A stretch of DNA of 64,000 nt from Dysgonomonas sp. BGC7 (GCF_001261735.1 NZ_CVRP01000017.1:62001-126000), one strand, 5' to 3'. Shown: positions 42,428-52,829, counted from the first letter of the stretch. The notes: generated by a model from the sequence alone, not told the origin. Translations and numbers: made by a program.

Positions 42428-43267
42428 ATGAAGATAATATTAATTCGACTGATTATCATCACGACAGTTTTCTCCTTCTTATTCTCTTGTAAAACGGAGA
42501 AAAAAGCAGATGTGCCCAATGCTGTTATATATGACTCTGTTTTGGTAGCGAACGTATACCATTTAGATAATGATTCTACCAAGCCTTCATGTTCCTTGAA
42601 GGTAAAATATCTATATCCTGCAAAATATACAGATACGCAGATATTACAGAAGATTCAAGGGGAGCTTAATTTTGCTTTTATGGAGGATGAGAAATATGAG
42701 AAATTATTGCCTGTAGATGCAGTTAACCAATATGTGAAAGATTATATTGAAAACTACAAGAATGATGCAAAAGAACAATTTCCTAATTGGCAGGAGTCTG
42801 GCGATTCGGAAGATTATTTCTCATATTATAAATCATTAGACAGCAAGGTTGTGTTTGATATGTCCAATATTATCTCATATCAAATATCCTCGATGGATTA
42901 TAAAGGAGGTGCAAATTCCTCTACAGCATTTCGTAATGTTGTTATAGATCTGAAATCGGGCGATATCCTTAGTGAGAAAGATATATTCACAGGTGATTAT
43001 AGAGGTGCTCTCAATGCTTTACTAATAAGAAAGGTGGTAGAGCAAAATAAGGTTCAAAAGCCTGAAGATCTAATTGAATTTGGGTATTGGGGAATAGAGG
43101 ACTTAGCGTCTAATAACAATTTTTTAGTTGATACTAAAGGGATTACATATATATTTAATCCCGGAGAATATTCTGCTCCAACCTTAGGTGAGATCCGTAT
43201 CTCTCTTTCTTATGAAGAGCTTATGCTTATCCTGAAAAAGGACTCTCCTATATCAATCTTTTTTTGA
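42428..43267 (+). CDS. DUF3298/DUF4163-like lipoprotein
   Basis: A 279-residue lipoprotein with lipobox FLFSC (Cys at about 20). The middle part KVVFDMSNIISYQISSMDYKGGANSSTAFRNVVIDLKSGDIL followed by LSEKDIF and the C-terminal APTLGEIRISLSYEEL fits the DUF4163/DUF3298 arrangement seen in RsiV-like extracytoplasmic proteins, where the domain can bind lysozyme or glycans. That ligand role is only known for a few members. It lies 13 nt upstream of rsmG on the same strand. Confidence 0.8.
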   Translation: MKIILIRLIIITTVFSFLFSCKTEKKADVPNAVIYDSVLVANVYHLDNDSTKPSCSLKVKYLYPAKYTDTQILQKIQGELNFAFMEDEKYEKLLPVDAVNQYVKDYIENYKNDAKEQFPNWQESGDSEDYFSYYKSLDSKVVFDMSNIISYQISSMDYKGGANSSTAFRNVVIDLKSGDILSEKDIFTGDYRGALNALLIRKVVEQNKVQKPEDLIEFGYWGIEDLASNNNFLVDTKGITYIFNPGEYSAPTLGEIRISLSYEELMLILKKDSPISIFF

Positions 43268-43280
43268 ATAATAGAAATCT

Positions 43281-43901
43281 ATGGATATTATATTGAAGTA
43301 TTTTCCAGATCTGAGTGATGATCAGAAAAAACAATTTTCGGCTCTTTATGATTTATACTTAGATTGGAATTCTAAGATAAATGTGATCTCGCGAAAAGAT
43401 ATCGAAAATCTATATGCCCATCATGTATTACACTCTTTGGCTATCGCTAAACTTATTCAGTTTACAGACAATACTAATATAATGGATGTAGGTACAGGTG
43501 GAGGGTTTCCCGGAGTTCCCTTGGCTATCCTTTTTCCAAAGTGTAATTTCCTATTAGTGGATAGTATTGGGAAAAAGATTAAGGTGGCAACAGAGGTTGC
43601 AAATGCAATTGGTTTGAAGAATATACAGTTTCGGCATTGCAGGGCAGAGGAAGAAAAAGGAAAGTTCGATTTTGTAGTTAGTCGAGCAGTAATGCCATTA
43701 CCCGATTTGGTGAAGATTGTTAAGAAGAATATCTCCAATGAGCAGCATAATGCATTACCTAATGGAGTAATCTGTTTGAAAGGGGGAAGCTTGGAGAGTG
43801 AACTCAAACCTTTTAAGAAAACAGCAGAAGCAGATGACTTGTCAATGTTTTTCGAAGAAGAATTTTTCAAGACCAAGAAGATTGTATATGTACTGATATA
43901 A
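43281..43901 (+). CDS. rsmG: 16S rRNA (guanine-N7)-methyltransferase G
   Basis: Methylates N7 of G527 in 16S rRNA; loss gives low-level streptomycin resistance in other bacteria. The 206 residues contain the SAM-binding motif MDVGTGGGFPGVPLAI, the acidic VDSIGKK segment, and VVSRAVMPLPDLVK, all characteristic of RsmG/GidB. Here it is not next to mnmG or parA, unlike the classical oriC context. Confidence 0.95.
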   Translation: MDIILKYFPDLSDDQKKQFSALYDLYLDWNSKINVISRKDIENLYAHHVLHSLAIAKLIQFTDNTNIMDVGTGGGFPGVPLAILFPKCNFLLVDSIGKKIKVATEVANAIGLKNIQFRHCRAEEEKGKFDFVVSRAVMPLPDLVKIVKKNISNEQHNALPNGVICLKGGSLESELKPFKKTAEADDLSMFFEEEFFKTKKIVYVLI

Positions 43902-43927
43902 TCTAATATCTTGATCAGATATAATAT

Positions 43928-43966
43928 AAAAAGAATGGCTACCTCAAAAAGGTAGCCATTCTTTTT
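43928..43966. terminator. bidirectional terminator between rsmG and rplT
   Basis: A perfect 16-bp stem, AAAAAGAATGGCTACC with GGTAGCCATTCTTTTT, around a 7-nt loop between convergent stop codons. T-runs occur on both strands. Confidence 0.88.
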
Positions 43967-43981
43967 ATCAAGAAAGTATAT

Positions 43982-44326
43982 TTATTTTACTTTTTCAACA
44001 ATTGCTTTGAATGCTTCCGGATGATTTGCTGCAAGGTCTGCAAGAACTTTGCGGTTAATTTCTACTCCGTTTTTGTGTAACGCACCCATCAAGCGAGAAT
44101 AAGACATTCCTTCAAGACGTGCAGCTGCATTGATACGTTGTATCCACAATGCGCGGAAGTTGCGTTTTTTAGCACGACGGTCACGGAATGCATAGGTAAG
44201 ACCTTTTTCCCATGTGTTTTTGGCTACTGTCCAAACATTTTTTCTGGCACCATAGTAACCTCTTGTTAGTTTTAATACTTTTTTTCTGCGGTTGCGTGAA
44301 GCAACATGATTGACTGATCTAGGCAT
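43982..44326 (-). CDS. rplT: 50S ribosomal protein L20
   Basis: A 114-residue basic protein that binds 23S rRNA early in assembly. [20 protein letters not shown] and the [12 protein letters not shown] block are typical. It is the last gene of infC-rpmI-rplT; the 105-nt gap before it is larger than usual and could hold a translational operator, since L20 autoregulates this operon in other bacteria. I see no clear structure there. Confidence 0.97.
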   Translation of the reverse strand: MPRSVNHVASRNRRKKVLKLTRGYYGARKNVWTVAKNTWEKGLTYAFRDRRAKKRNFRALWIQRINAAARLEGMSYSRLMGALHKNGVEINRKVLADLAANHPEAFKAIVEKVK

Positions 44327-44431
44327 AATTTTACAATGTTTTGAATGTTAGCGGTTCCTTTTTTCAGAAACACTTTGTTGCATACATCCGGTTAATAAAT
44401 CTTTAAAAAACTTGCGTTGGTGAAATAACGA

Positions 44432-44629
44432 TTACTTCAGAGCCAATAGCTTCTTCACTGCGCCTTCGTCTACTTTGCTTACTAGACCGCTGTGAGTAAG
44501 ATTTCTCTTTTGTTTTTTCGTTTTCTTGGTCAAAATGTGACTTTTGAAAGCATGTTTTCTTTTGATTTTTCCTGATCCGGTAAGGGCAAACCTCTTTTTG
44601 GCACCGGAATTAGTCTTTTGTTTTGGCAT
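44432..44629 (-). CDS. rpmI: 50S ribosomal protein L35
   Basis: A 65-residue basic protein, [36 protein letters not shown] being diagnostic in pieces ([14 protein letters not shown]). It sits between infC (50 nt) and rplT in the conserved order. Confidence 0.97.
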   Translation of the reverse strand: MPKQKTNSGAKKRFALTGSGKIKRKHAFKSHILTKKTKKQKRNLTHSGLVSKVDEGAVKKLLALK

Positions 44630-44679
44630 CTCAGTTAATTAATTTAATTATTTAAAACGAATACAATTCTTTGAATTGT

Positions 44680-45294
44680 CTATTCTTCATCTTTTTGCAC
44701 TTCTTTCTTTTCCTTTTCTACCTCTTTAGGTTTAGGAGCAGATGCAGGTTTAGGAGCTACTTTTTTAGGAGATAGCATCATGATCATTTTCTTACCTTCC
44801 AATGCTGGTAATTGATCTACTTTTGCGTAGTCTTCCAATTCTGTAGCAAAGCGTAGCAACAGAACTTCTCCTTGCTCTTTAAATAAAATAGAGCGACCTT
44901 TGAAAAACACAAACGCTTTTACTTTCGACCCTTCATCTAAAAAGCTTTTAGCATGCTTCAGTTTAAAGTTGAAATCGTGGTCGTCTGTTTGTGGTCCAAA
45001 ACGGATTTCTTTTACTATCACCTTTACCGATTTGGCTTTAGCCTCTTTCTGTTTTTTCTTTTGCTGATAAAGGAATTTTTGATAATCCATTATTTTACAC
45101 ACGGGGGGTACAGCAGTGGGCGAAATCTCAACTAAGTCGAGCTCCAATTCATCAGCCATACGCAAAGCTTCTTGTATGGTGTAAACCCCTTGTTCTACAT
45201 TGTCGCCTACCAGACGAACTTCTCTCGTACGGATGTTTCCGTTGATTCTGTGTAAATCTTCTTTTTTTTGTTGATTAAATCTGTTGTTCCTCAT
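44680..45294 (-). CDS. infC: translation initiation factor IF-3
   Basis: Binds the 30S subunit and monitors start-codon selection. The 204 residues show the N-terminal domain ([16 protein letters not shown]), the linker with [13 protein letters not shown], and the C-terminal domain ([22 protein letters not shown]). The start is a normal ATG, not the rare ATT used in E. coli to autoregulate infC. A Lys/Glu/Pro-rich tail of about 25 residues extends the C-terminus, a common Bacteroidota feature. It lies 77 nt after thrS. Confidence 0.97.
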   Translation of the reverse strand: MRNNRFNQQKKEDLHRINGNIRTREVRLVGDNVEQGVYTIQEALRMADELELDLVEISPTAVPPVCKIMDYQKFLYQQKKKQKEAKAKSVKVIVKEIRFGPQTDDHDFNFKLKHAKSFLDEGSKVKAFVFFKGRSILFKEQGEVLLLRFATELEDYAKVDQLPALEGKKMIMMLSPKKVAPKPASAPKPKEVEKEKKEVQKDEE

Positions 45295-45371
45295 TCAAAA
45301 ACGATTAGAGTCTTCCTATGTCTTTTATTTTATTGTTTATTGTCAAAAAATTAAATAACAAATACTTAGGG

Positions 45372-47318
45372 TTATTGTTCCCATGCATTCATCATTTTTT
45401 CTACTTCTTCATTTAATTGGGCAGCAAAGTTAGTAAATTTCATCGAACCTTTATCACCTTCTCCCTGTTTTCTTACAGAAACTTCTTCTGTTTCTGCTTC
45501 TTTCTCGCCAACGATGAGCAAATAAGGTATTCTTTTTAATTCATTATCGCGGATTTTTCGTCCTATTTTCTCGTTTCGGTCATCTACTTGCGAGCTAATT
45601 CCTTGTTGCTTGAAGTATGATGATACTCGATATGCATAGTCATTGAATTTCTCGCTGATAGGTAATATAACAACCTGATCGGGTGCTAACCATAGAGGGA
45701 ATTTTCCTGCTGTATGTTCTATCAATACTGCAATGAAGCGCTCCATAGAACCAAACGGTGCTCTGTGGATCATTACCGGGCGATGTTTCTGATTGTCGGC
45801 TCCTGTGTATTCCAGTTCGAAGCGTTCAGGTAGATTGTAATCGACCTGTATAGTCCCCAGCTGCCAACGGCGACCAAGGGCATCTTTTACCATGAAGTCT
45901 AGTTTAGGCCCGTAAAAAGCAGCTTCGCCAAGTTCTACTTTTGCAGGTAATCCTTTTTCTTGACATGCTTCAATGATTGCACGTTCTGCTTTCTCCCAGT
46001 TTTCGTCGCTACCAATATATTTCTCCCTATTATTTGGATCACGTAAAGATATTTGTGCTTCGAAGTTTTCGAAATCGAGTGCTTTGAAGATAATGAATAC
46101 AATATCCATTACTTTCAGAAATTCAGCTTTTAATTGTTCCGGAGTACAGAATATATGTGCATCATCCTGAGTAAAGCCACGTACTCTAGTTAATCCGTGT
46201 AGTTCACCGCTTTGTTCGTAGCGATATACAGTTCCGAATTCCGCCAGACGCAACGGGAGATCCTTGTACGAGCGTGGAACAACTTTGTATATTTCACAAT
46301 GGTGAGGACAGTTCATCGGTTTCAGCAAAAATTCTTCGCCCTCTTCCGGTGTATGAATCGGTTGGAACGAATCTTTACCATACTTCTCGTAGTGTCCTGA
46401 GGTTACATAAAGTATTTTGCTCCCGATATGAGGAGTCATTACTTGTTCGTAGTCGAATTTCTTCTGAATCTTTTTCAGAAAGTCTTCCAGTTTCAGACGC
46501 AATTGAGTTCCACGAGGCAACCATAGAGGAAGCCCTTTTCCTACATTTTCGGAGAAGGCAAATAGCTCAAGCTCTTTTCCTATCTTACGATGATCACGTT
46601 TTTTTGCCTCTTCCAGCATTACCAGATATTCATCCAGCATTTTCTTTTTAGGGAAAGTGATACCATATAGGCGGGTAAGCTGTTTGCGTTTCTCATCGCC
46701 TCGCCAATAGGCTCCGGCAGCACTGAGTATTTTTACAGCTTTGATGTAAGAAGTATTTGGTAAATGCGGACCCCGGCACAAATCGGTGAATACGCCTTGT
46801 GTATATGTTGTGATTGTTCCGTCTGCAAGATCGTTAATAAGTTCTACCTTATAGTTTTCATTGCGGCCTTCGAACATTTTCAACGCATCGCTTTTCGAAA
46901 TGCTTCGACGTTTTATTTCTTCTTTATTGGCTATCAACTCCATCATTTTAGCCTCTATTTTAGGGAAGTCGGCATCTTTTACAGGAGTATCGCCAAAGTC
47001 AATATCATAATAGAATCCATTTTCGATTGCTGGACCTATCCCAAATTTAGCATGCGGATATAATATCTGTATTGCTTCTGCCATTAAGTGAGCCGAAGAG
47101 TGCCAATAAGCATGTTTACCGTCTTCGTCTTCCCATTTCAGTAGCTCTATCGTGCTATCTTGTTCTATTGGTCTGGTCAGATCCCAAACTTCGCCATTTA
47201 CCTTAGCTGCAAGAACTTCTTGCGCCAGACGAGAACTGATGCCTTCTGCAATCTGTATTGATGTTGTTCCTTTCGCAAATTCGCGTACTGAACCATCAGG
47301 AAAAGTGATTTTTATCAT
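45372..47318 (-). CDS. thrS: threonyl-tRNA synthetase
   Basis: Charges tRNA-Thr. The 648 residues comprise a TGS domain ([14 protein letters not shown]), the editing domain with intact HSSAH (HxxxH) and a second zinc/editing motif, the class II catalytic core with the zinc-binding region [10 protein letters not shown] and motif 2 [21 protein letters not shown] in pieces, motif 3 [11 protein letters not shown], and the anticodon-binding domain ([12 protein letters not shown]). It is the first gene of thrS-infC-rpmI-rplT. A -7 element (TATTTTTG) lies at 47375-47382, and the leader contains a 7-bp hairpin at 47342-47363. Confidence 0.97.
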   Translation of the reverse strand: MIKITFPDGSVREFAKGTTSIQIAEGISSRLAQEVLAAKVNGEVWDLTRPIEQDSTIELLKWEDEDGKHAYWHSSAHLMAEAIQILYPHAKFGIGPAIENGFYYDIDFGDTPVKDADFPKIEAKMMELIANKEEIKRRSISKSDALKMFEGRNENYKVELINDLADGTITTYTQGVFTDLCRGPHLPNTSYIKAVKILSAAGAYWRGDEKRKQLTRLYGITFPKKKMLDEYLVMLEEAKKRDHRKIGKELELFAFSENVGKGLPLWLPRGTQLRLKLEDFLKKIQKKFDYEQVMTPHIGSKILYVTSGHYEKYGKDSFQPIHTPEEGEEFLLKPMNCPHHCEIYKVVPRSYKDLPLRLAEFGTVYRYEQSGELHGLTRVRGFTQDDAHIFCTPEQLKAEFLKVMDIVFIIFKALDFENFEAQISLRDPNNREKYIGSDENWEKAERAIIEACQEKGLPAKVELGEAAFYGPKLDFMVKDALGRRWQLGTIQVDYNLPERFELEYTGADNQKHRPVMIHRAPFGSMERFIAVLIEHTAGKFPLWLAPDQVVILPISEKFNDYAYRVSSYFKQQGISSQVDDRNEKIGRKIRDNELKRIPYLLIVGEKEAETEEVSVRKQGEGDKGSMKFTNFAAQLNEEVEKMMNAWEQ

Positions 47319-47341
47319 TTTTTTCTTCTATAATTAATTAT

Positions 47342-47382
47342 ATAGCTTCTACAAACAAGCTATTTTTCAACTTGCAAAAATA
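47342..47382 (-). promoter_or_regulatory. thrS promoter element and leader hairpin
   Basis: TATTTTTG on the minus strand (47382-47375) fits TAnnTTTG. Just downstream ATAGCTT (47342-47348) pairs with AAGCTAT (47357-47363). The hairpin lies about 23 nt before the thrS start codon and could affect translation; nothing resembles a T-box. Confidence 0.4.
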
Positions 47383-47443
47383 ATGAATTTTTATGATACA
47401 ATCGATATTCGGATGCTTTTATTGAAAGGCTGAAATGTAATAA

Positions 47444-47477
47444 AGCTCAATATGTATAAGACATATTGAGCCTTGTT
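47444..47477. terminator. terminator between thrS promoter region and TPR gene
   Basis: GCTCAATATGT pairs with ACATATTGAGC around a 5-nt loop. It is placed to terminate the minus-strand TPR gene that ends at 47498; a T-rich run also follows on the plus strand. Confidence 0.7.
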
Positions 47478-47497
47478 TTTTATTAAGGAGTTTATAG

Positions 47498-49543
47498 TCA
47501 CTCTGTCATCCTCTTGATAATACTGTATGCCTCTACTACACCCATTTCTCCAGCTTTACGCATATCATCAAGGGCACGGTCTTTGTCCTTTACCTGAAAA
47601 CGGCTCAGCCCCCTGTTGTAATATGCTTCGGCAAACTCAGAGTCGCGACGTAGTGCTTCGTTGTAATCGAGTATTGCTGCTCGGAAATCATTTTGCTTAT
47701 ACCGTATCGCTGCTCTGTTATAGTATGCGTATATAAATTCAGGATTGAGTTCTATTACCTTATTGTAATTTTTAATAATGAGATCGTGTTCATATTTTCC
47801 CGGATCAGGTAATGCTGTAGAAGTAATACCCGGATCTTTTTTAGCCGAAGAAAGTCCCAGTATATCATTTTGTTCATTCCTTCTTTCGTACTCCGGCATG
47901 TTTTCTTTTAGGTCGAGTTGTTTTGTATATACAACTGCTAGATTGAAGTATGCCAATGTGAATTTAGGGTCAAGCTGTATTGCTTTGTTGAAATCTTCGA
48001 TCGAGCTGCTAAAATCTTGTACGAGCATATACTCCATAGCTCTTGCAAAATATAGGTCTGCATTGCTAGGACTGGAAACAATTTGTTTCGACAGGTCGTC
48101 TATAGATTTGAAGTGCTCTTGTATCTGGAACTCATTGAGGGAGGCTTCACTATTTGTTATTCTCAGTTTTTTAGGGAGTATTCCTTTCTTGTTGAGAGCA
48201 TCGACAAGCTGGCTATAATATACAAAGCGGCGCAGGTCGTTTGGCTTCTCGTAATAGGTTACGATAAATCGAGGTTCCAGATTTAGTTTTACTTGCTGAT
48301 TTTGTATTCGGCCTCTTGTATTGTTATTGTATTTGCTTTTCTCTTCTTCTGTCTTATCTGCAACTACAAGTAAATTGAACTTGTCAATGTCTTTGTCTGA
48401 TTTCTCTCTTGTCTTATCTTTTTCTTCTGCATTTGGATTCTCGGAGATTTCTTTCACCTTACGGCTTTCTTCGTTTCTTGCATAGTTGAAATCCCGTTCA
48501 GCTCCTTTCAGATCGTTTTGTCTCTTTTTTATATCTGCACGTGCAAAAAATCCTTGATAAAACTCAGGATATTCTGCCAAAACAGTATTTAAGTCTTCCA
48601 GTGCACCCTTATAGTCGCCGATATTATTTTTGATTAGAGATCTGTTGAAATATGCTATATAGTTGTTCGGCTCATATTTCAGGACTATATCAAAATCTGC
48701 AATAGCCCGATTGTCGTCACCTACTTGCGATCTTAGAAGCCCACGGTTGAATCTGGCTATTATATTGTTGGGATCCAGATCTATGACTTTGTCATAATCG
48801 GCCATAGCTCCACGCAGATCGTTTTTCGAGTATCGAATAAGCCCTCTGTTTATATAATTACCTGATTGCAAAGGGTCGATACGTATGGACTCGTCCAGAT
48901 CTGCCAAGGCTTTGTCGTAATCTTTTTTATAATAATGTAAAAGTCCCCGCATAGAATATGACTGAGGCATATACTTGTCTAGCTTTATGGCTTCATTGTA
49001 GTTGTCGAAGGCCTTTAATGTATCGCCCTTCTCCTGATACAAAGCGCCTCTGCTAAGGAAGCCTTGAGTATATGTAGGGTATATTCTCAAGAGAGTATTG
49101 AGATATTTTTCCGCTTCTTCGTAATCTTTTTTCTGTATGTTGACAATACCACTGTTAATGAGGGCAAATTTATCATTAGGGTAGATGTCTAATGTTACTT
49201 TATAGTCGTCCAGCGCACCATCATAGTTGTTCTGATTTTGTCTGGCATCGGCTCTTAACTGGTATGCACGCGACATAAAGGGGTTTCTTTCCAGAGCCAG
49301 ACTACAATCGTCTTCGGTACCTTTAAAGTCGTCGAGATAGTATTTTGCTATTGCCCGGTAAAAGTAAGGCTCGGCAAGGTATGGCTTTGCTTTTATAGCT
49401 TGATTGAAGTACTGTATTGCGAGAACATAATCTTCGTAATATAAAGCATTTCTACCTATAAGGACTACTCTGTCGGTATTAATTTGGGCACTGGCAAAAA
49501 GTGTGCTGATAAGAATAAATATTGAAAGAATAAATTTCTTCAC
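47498..49543 (-). CDS. exported tetratricopeptide repeat protein
   Basis: A TPR protein with about 14 repeats of the 34-residue type, for example YYNRAAIRYKQNDFRAAILD and YINRGLIRYSKNDLRGAMAD. I start at the GTG at 49543 (VKKFILSIFILISTLFASAQ), which gives a signal peptide at once; the longer frame begins upstream of the promoter element at 49572 and overlaps no other evidence. Between repeats 10 and 11 is a non-TPR insert (about 375-460) with charged, Lys/Asp/Glu-rich sequence. The protein is probably periplasmic or outer-membrane associated and serves as a scaffold. Its partner is unknown; its neighbour upstream is the Wzc-like kinase, separated by a terminator. Confidence 0.88.
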   Translation of the reverse strand: MKKFILSIFILISTLFASAQINTDRVVLIGRNALYYEDYVLAIQYFNQAIKAKPYLAEPYFYRAIAKYYLDDFKGTEDDCSLALERNPFMSRAYQLRADARQNQNNYDGALDDYKVTLDIYPNDKFALINSGIVNIQKKDYEEAEKYLNTLLRIYPTYTQGFLSRGALYQEKGDTLKAFDNYNEAIKLDKYMPQSYSMRGLLHYYKKDYDKALADLDESIRIDPLQSGNYINRGLIRYSKNDLRGAMADYDKVIDLDPNNIIARFNRGLLRSQVGDDNRAIADFDIVLKYEPNNYIAYFNRSLIKNNIGDYKGALEDLNTVLAEYPEFYQGFFARADIKKRQNDLKGAERDFNYARNEESRKVKEISENPNAEEKDKTREKSDKDIDKFNLLVVADKTEEEKSKYNNNTRGRIQNQQVKLNLEPRFIVTYYEKPNDLRRFVYYSQLVDALNKKGILPKKLRITNSEASLNEFQIQEHFKSIDDLSKQIVSSPSNADLYFARAMEYMLVQDFSSSIEDFNKAIQLDPKFTLAYFNLAVVYTKQLDLKENMPEYERRNEQNDILGLSSAKKDPGITSTALPDPGKYEHDLIIKNYNKVIELNPEFIYAYYNRAAIRYKQNDFRAAILDYNEALRRDSEFAEAYYNRGLSRFQVKDKDRALDDMRKAGEMGVVEAYSIIKRMTE

Positions 49544-49571
49544 GGCGATTCTTAATTTACTATTCGAGAGG

Positions 49572-49579
49572 CAAATATA
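49572..49579 (-). promoter_or_regulatory. -7 promoter element of the TPR gene
   Basis: TATATTTG on the minus strand fits TAnnTTTG. It lies after the wzc-like terminator, which supports independent transcription of the TPR gene. Confidence 0.5.
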
Positions 49580-49602
49580 TGAATAATAGATTAACAAAAA
49601 AG

Positions 49603-49632
49603 AAGAGAGGCTTTAACAGCCTCTCTTTTTAA
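49603..49632 (-). terminator. intrinsic terminator of the wzc-like gene
   Basis: AAGAGAGGCT pairs with AGCCTCTCTT around a 5-nt loop; on the minus strand CTTTTTTG follows. It ends the ruvX-def-export operon. Confidence 0.8.
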
Positions 49633-49638
49633 TATATT

Positions 49639-52050
49639 TTAGTTTTCGAAGTAATCGTCGTGATAATAGGAGTTTTTCTTCAGATAATATGTTTTGTCTC
49701 CGTAGTAGCGAGAAGTACCGTAATAGCCTTCACGACCTTTTACGTCATTGAATACAAGAGCAAGATTATCTACTCCATCGTGTCTCAGCTGTGTAATCAC
49801 ACTTTTGAAGAAAGCTCTGTTTGTTTTTGCTCGGCGAACAACGAATATAGTTGTGTCGGCAAGCCCTGATAGTATATAGGCATCGGAGACAAGCCCTACC
49901 GGACTACAGTCGATAATGACATAGTCGTAGGTTTCTTTCAAATGTTCCAATACTTGTCTTGTTTTCAAAGTTTTTATCAATTCACTCGGATTAGGAGGCA
50001 ATGTTCCTGCGGGTATTATGTCGAAACCATAGTCGGGATGCGAAATAGTAATCTCCTCTAGACTAACCTGTCCTATAAGGTAATTAGAGATACCCTTCTG
50101 AGCCTCTACCTGTAATGTTTTCGCTACAGACGGACGACGTAAGTCGAGGTCGATAATAACTACTTTTTTGCCCATTAGCTGATATACAGAAGCAATGTTG
50201 GTTGCAATAAAGGTTTTTCCGTCAGCCGGCTCTGTGGAGGTTACAAGAATCGTTATCTTGTTTTCGCGCTGAGCCATATACTCTATTCTTACTCGCATAT
50301 TGCGAAACGACTCTGCAAAACTGGATTTAGGATAGTTCTTTACTAATACAACGCCATTACTCAATTTTTTGGAAATATTTTCTATTGTTCCAATAACCGG
50401 TAATCCTGATATTTTTTCGCATTCTTCTTTTGTTGTAATAGAGAAGTTTAGTACTTCTTCTCTTAATACGACAAAACAGAGTGGAACAATCAGCCCGATG
50501 ATGAAAAAATATACATAGTTTTTGCCTAATGTATCTCCATTGGTTGCCCCTCCCATTCTTCTAGGAGGTTCCCATATAGAGTTGTCGGGAACATTGGATG
50601 CTTTTTGTATTTCGGCTTCCCGTTTTCGTTGGGTAAGATATTGATGATACATTTCATTCAGCCTGTTTTCCCTTTGAAACTTGATGAGGTCTCTCTCCTG
50701 AGGAGGCAGGTTTTCCATTTTAGCTTCCAGTACCATGTATTTTCTAACTAAGGCATCTTTTCTCTCCTGAAGCTGAATCTGAGTAACCTGAACTTCTGTT
50801 AATATCTTTTTTCTAAGATCGTTCAGGTCGTCTATTGTTTTATTATATAAAGGATTTTTATCTCCAAGATTATTGGCTTTTTTTATTACTTCATTGTAGC
50901 GTAGTATATATTCGCTCAATCTTCTATTTTGTATATTAAGATAGACTGGATCGACAAGCTCGTCACTGCTCATTACCATTTGCTTTACTGCTTCTGTCAG
51001 AGCCAAGGTAGACCTTTCTCTGATGGCTAGAGCATCCTTTTCGCTATTTGCACTATCCAAGTCTATTTTAAGAGCCTGTGATGTGATGTCGTAAACGCCG
51101 GTTTCTCTCTGGAAGTTTTCTAACTTGAGTCTCGATATATCTAATGAATCGTTAATTAACTTCAACTGGTTGTCGAGGAAGGTGATCGTTAATTCGGCTT
51201 GCTCATTTTTTAAGGTGAGATTATACTCTTGGAACTCATTTAGTAGTTCGGAAAGATAATCCATGTCTCTATCCGGATTTGTGCCGGACATAGATATATT
51301 TAGAATCGTAGAATTCTCACTCTCCAAGCGAGAGCTGATTCTACCATTAAACATTCCTATTAGTTGATTCTCGGAAAGAAAATTGAAGCTTATTTCTTTT
51401 ATATCCTGCTTAAATGAGTTAAGGTCTGTTCTGAAAGCAGGGGTTTTGACTAGCTTTATTTTAAAGAGTTTATAATCTATTTCTTCGTCGAAAGGAGCTA
51501 TAATTGATATAGTCTCATCCTTTTGAGGATCTTCTTTATAGCTGATCTCACATTTTTGCTGATCTATATATGTGAGGTTATATGTATAGTTATATGCCTG
51601 TGGTTTTATGTCTATAACTTCTACTCGTATAGGAGTGTCTGTGTATAGATTAATCGTTTTGAAACGTGTACGTATAAAGTAATCGACACGCATCTTATCT
51701 GACAGTTTCTTTACAGTTCGCTCTGTCAATCCATACGATTTTAATACTATTTGCTGGTTTTCTGTATTTCGTAATAAGCTGGCTGTTGGCACGGCTCCAG
51801 CTACCACACTGTTCGAGTTATTGTCTTGCAATATCATTACTGCCTGAATATTGTATGCAGGTACCCACGATTTGTTTTTGAAGTATGCGTACGTTAAGCA
51901 TAAAGCAATCGATATAACAAACAAGTACCAATATTTCAATATTCTGTAAAACCAAAGAACAAAATCGAACGAAATGGTCGTTTTGGCCTTTACTTCTTCA
52001 AAATAAGGGTCGAATTCAGGGTTTTTATTATTACTATTATTAATCTCCAT
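49639..52050 (-). CDS. Wzc-type tyrosine autokinase for polysaccharide export
   Basis: An 803-residue inner-membrane protein that combines a Wzz-like chain-length part with a cytoplasmic BY-kinase. A membrane helix lies at about 33-52, a large periplasmic coiled-coil region at 55-500 (with the Pro-rich WEPPRRMGG before the second helix), the second helix at about 510-530, then the kinase: Walker A TSTEPADGKT (about 605-615), Walker A' VVIIDLDLRRPS, and Walker B IIDCSP. The C-terminus is a Tyr cluster (EGYYGTSRYYGDKTYYL... SYYHDDYF), the autophosphorylation site of this family. It is the third gene of a Wza-Wza-Wzc set. No polymerase or flippase is in the window. Confidence 0.93.
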   Translation of the reverse strand: MEINNSNNKNPEFDPYFEEVKAKTTISFDFVLWFYRILKYWYLFVISIALCLTYAYFKNKSWVPAYNIQAVMILQDNNSNSVVAGAVPTASLLRNTENQQIVLKSYGLTERTVKKLSDKMRVDYFIRTRFKTINLYTDTPIRVEVIDIKPQAYNYTYNLTYIDQQKCEISYKEDPQKDETISIIAPFDEEIDYKLFKIKLVKTPAFRTDLNSFKQDIKEISFNFLSENQLIGMFNGRISSRLESENSTILNISMSGTNPDRDMDYLSELLNEFQEYNLTLKNEQAELTITFLDNQLKLINDSLDISRLKLENFQRETGVYDITSQALKIDLDSANSEKDALAIRERSTLALTEAVKQMVMSSDELVDPVYLNIQNRRLSEYILRYNEVIKKANNLGDKNPLYNKTIDDLNDLRKKILTEVQVTQIQLQERKDALVRKYMVLEAKMENLPPQERDLIKFQRENRLNEMYHQYLTQRKREAEIQKASNVPDNSIWEPPRRMGGATNGDTLGKNYVYFFIIGLIVPLCFVVLREEVLNFSITTKEECEKISGLPVIGTIENISKKLSNGVVLVKNYPKSSFAESFRNMRVRIEYMAQRENKITILVTSTEPADGKTFIATNIASVYQLMGKKVVIIDLDLRRPSVAKTLQVEAQKGISNYLIGQVSLEEITISHPDYGFDIIPAGTLPPNPSELIKTLKTRQVLEHLKETYDYVIIDCSPVGLVSDAYILSGLADTTIFVVRRAKTNRAFFKSVITQLRHDGVDNLALVFNDVKGREGYYGTSRYYGDKTYYLKKNSYYHDDYFEN

Positions 52051-52079
52051 AAGTATGTGTTATCCTTGTTTTTTTCTTA

Positions 52080-52829
52080 TCAAAAACCTCTATTATAAAT
52101 AATAGAATATAGTAAGAACGTTAGAGGGCCCGATACCATTGAGGTAAATGACGAAAGTGAACTGATATTAAAGAATGAGTTCTTATTTGTGGGGAAATAA
52201 ATTACATCGTTTGGTTGTATGTAATAAAATTCGGACTGAATGACATCTTGCGACCTAAGGTCGAATGTTTTAATGATTGTACTTCCCTCTTCATTTTTTC
52301 TTACAATACTCACTCTTGTCAAATCCATAGTTCCTGTCGTTTGCTGCGATATAGCTAACGCCTGATATATGGTCAGGTTGTCTTTATATACACGGTAAGA
52401 ACCGCGCTTGTCATTCGCATAAATATAGAAGAAATTATTTGCTACAGAAATTTTTACCTGTACATCTTTTACCGACTCCTGCATTACTTTCTGTACAATC
52501 AGTTCAGCCTCTTGCACTGTGTGTCCGGCTATTTTTGCCGTTCCGAAAAAAGGAAGAGCAACCGTACTGTCTTCATATATAGTATATGTTTTTAATGCAT
52601 TTTGATTTGTAGATAGAACGGAGTTGAAGGTTGAAACCAGCTCTTGGTCGCTAGAGGAAATAGCACAACTAACCATATCTCCTACAGCTAATTTATATTC
52701 TTTAAATTCCTGTAGAGGGTATTGTTTGTCTATTGCTTGTAGGTAATTTATTTCTTCACTTGATATACAAGACGATAGAAAGCCTATTGCAGAAATCGTG
52801 ATTAGTATATAATATATTGTATATCTCAT
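52080..52829 (-). CDS. Wza-type polysaccharide export lipoprotein (second copy)
   Basis: An outer-membrane lipoprotein for capsule or exopolysaccharide export. I start at the ATG at 52829 (MRYTIYYILITISAIGFLSSC), one base after the preceding stop; the longer frame overlaps that gene. Lipobox FLSSC. The Poly_export domain (YKLAVGDMVSCAI) is followed by SLBB-like repeats (FFYIYANDKRGSYRVYKDNLTIYQALAIS) and FYYIQPNDVIYFPTNKN. The C-terminal hydrophobic segment may cross the membrane. It is paralogous to the next gene upstream, with an identical FDLRSxxxxxxEFYYIQPNDV block. Confidence 0.88.
   Translation of the reverse strand: MRYTIYYILITISAIGFLSSCISSEEINYLQAIDKQYPLQEFKEYKLAVGDMVSCAISSSDQELVSTFNSVLSTNQNALKTYTIYEDSTVALPFFGTAKIAGHTVQEAELIVQKVMQESVKDVQVKISVANNFFYIYANDKRGSYRVYKDNLTIYQALAISQQTTGTMDLTRVSIVRKNEEGSTIIKTFDLRSQDVIQSEFYYIQPNDVIYFPTNKNSFFNISSLSSFTSMVSGPLTFLLYSIIYNRGF

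Noticed and set aside
44327-44431. L20 translational operator or riboswitch between rpmI and rplT
   Set aside because: The 105-nt gap is longer than usual, but I found no stable pairing resembling the known L20 binding structures.
47319-47400. T-box riboswitch upstream of thrS
   Set aside because: The leader is far too short and lacks the T-box sequence and the specifier and antiterminator stems; only one 7-bp hairpin is present.
49543-49597. Longer N-terminus of the TPR protein (MLIYYSYICLSNS)
   Set aside because: It starts upstream of the predicted -7 element at 49572 and would place a non-signal stretch before a clean signal peptide that begins at the GTG at 49543.
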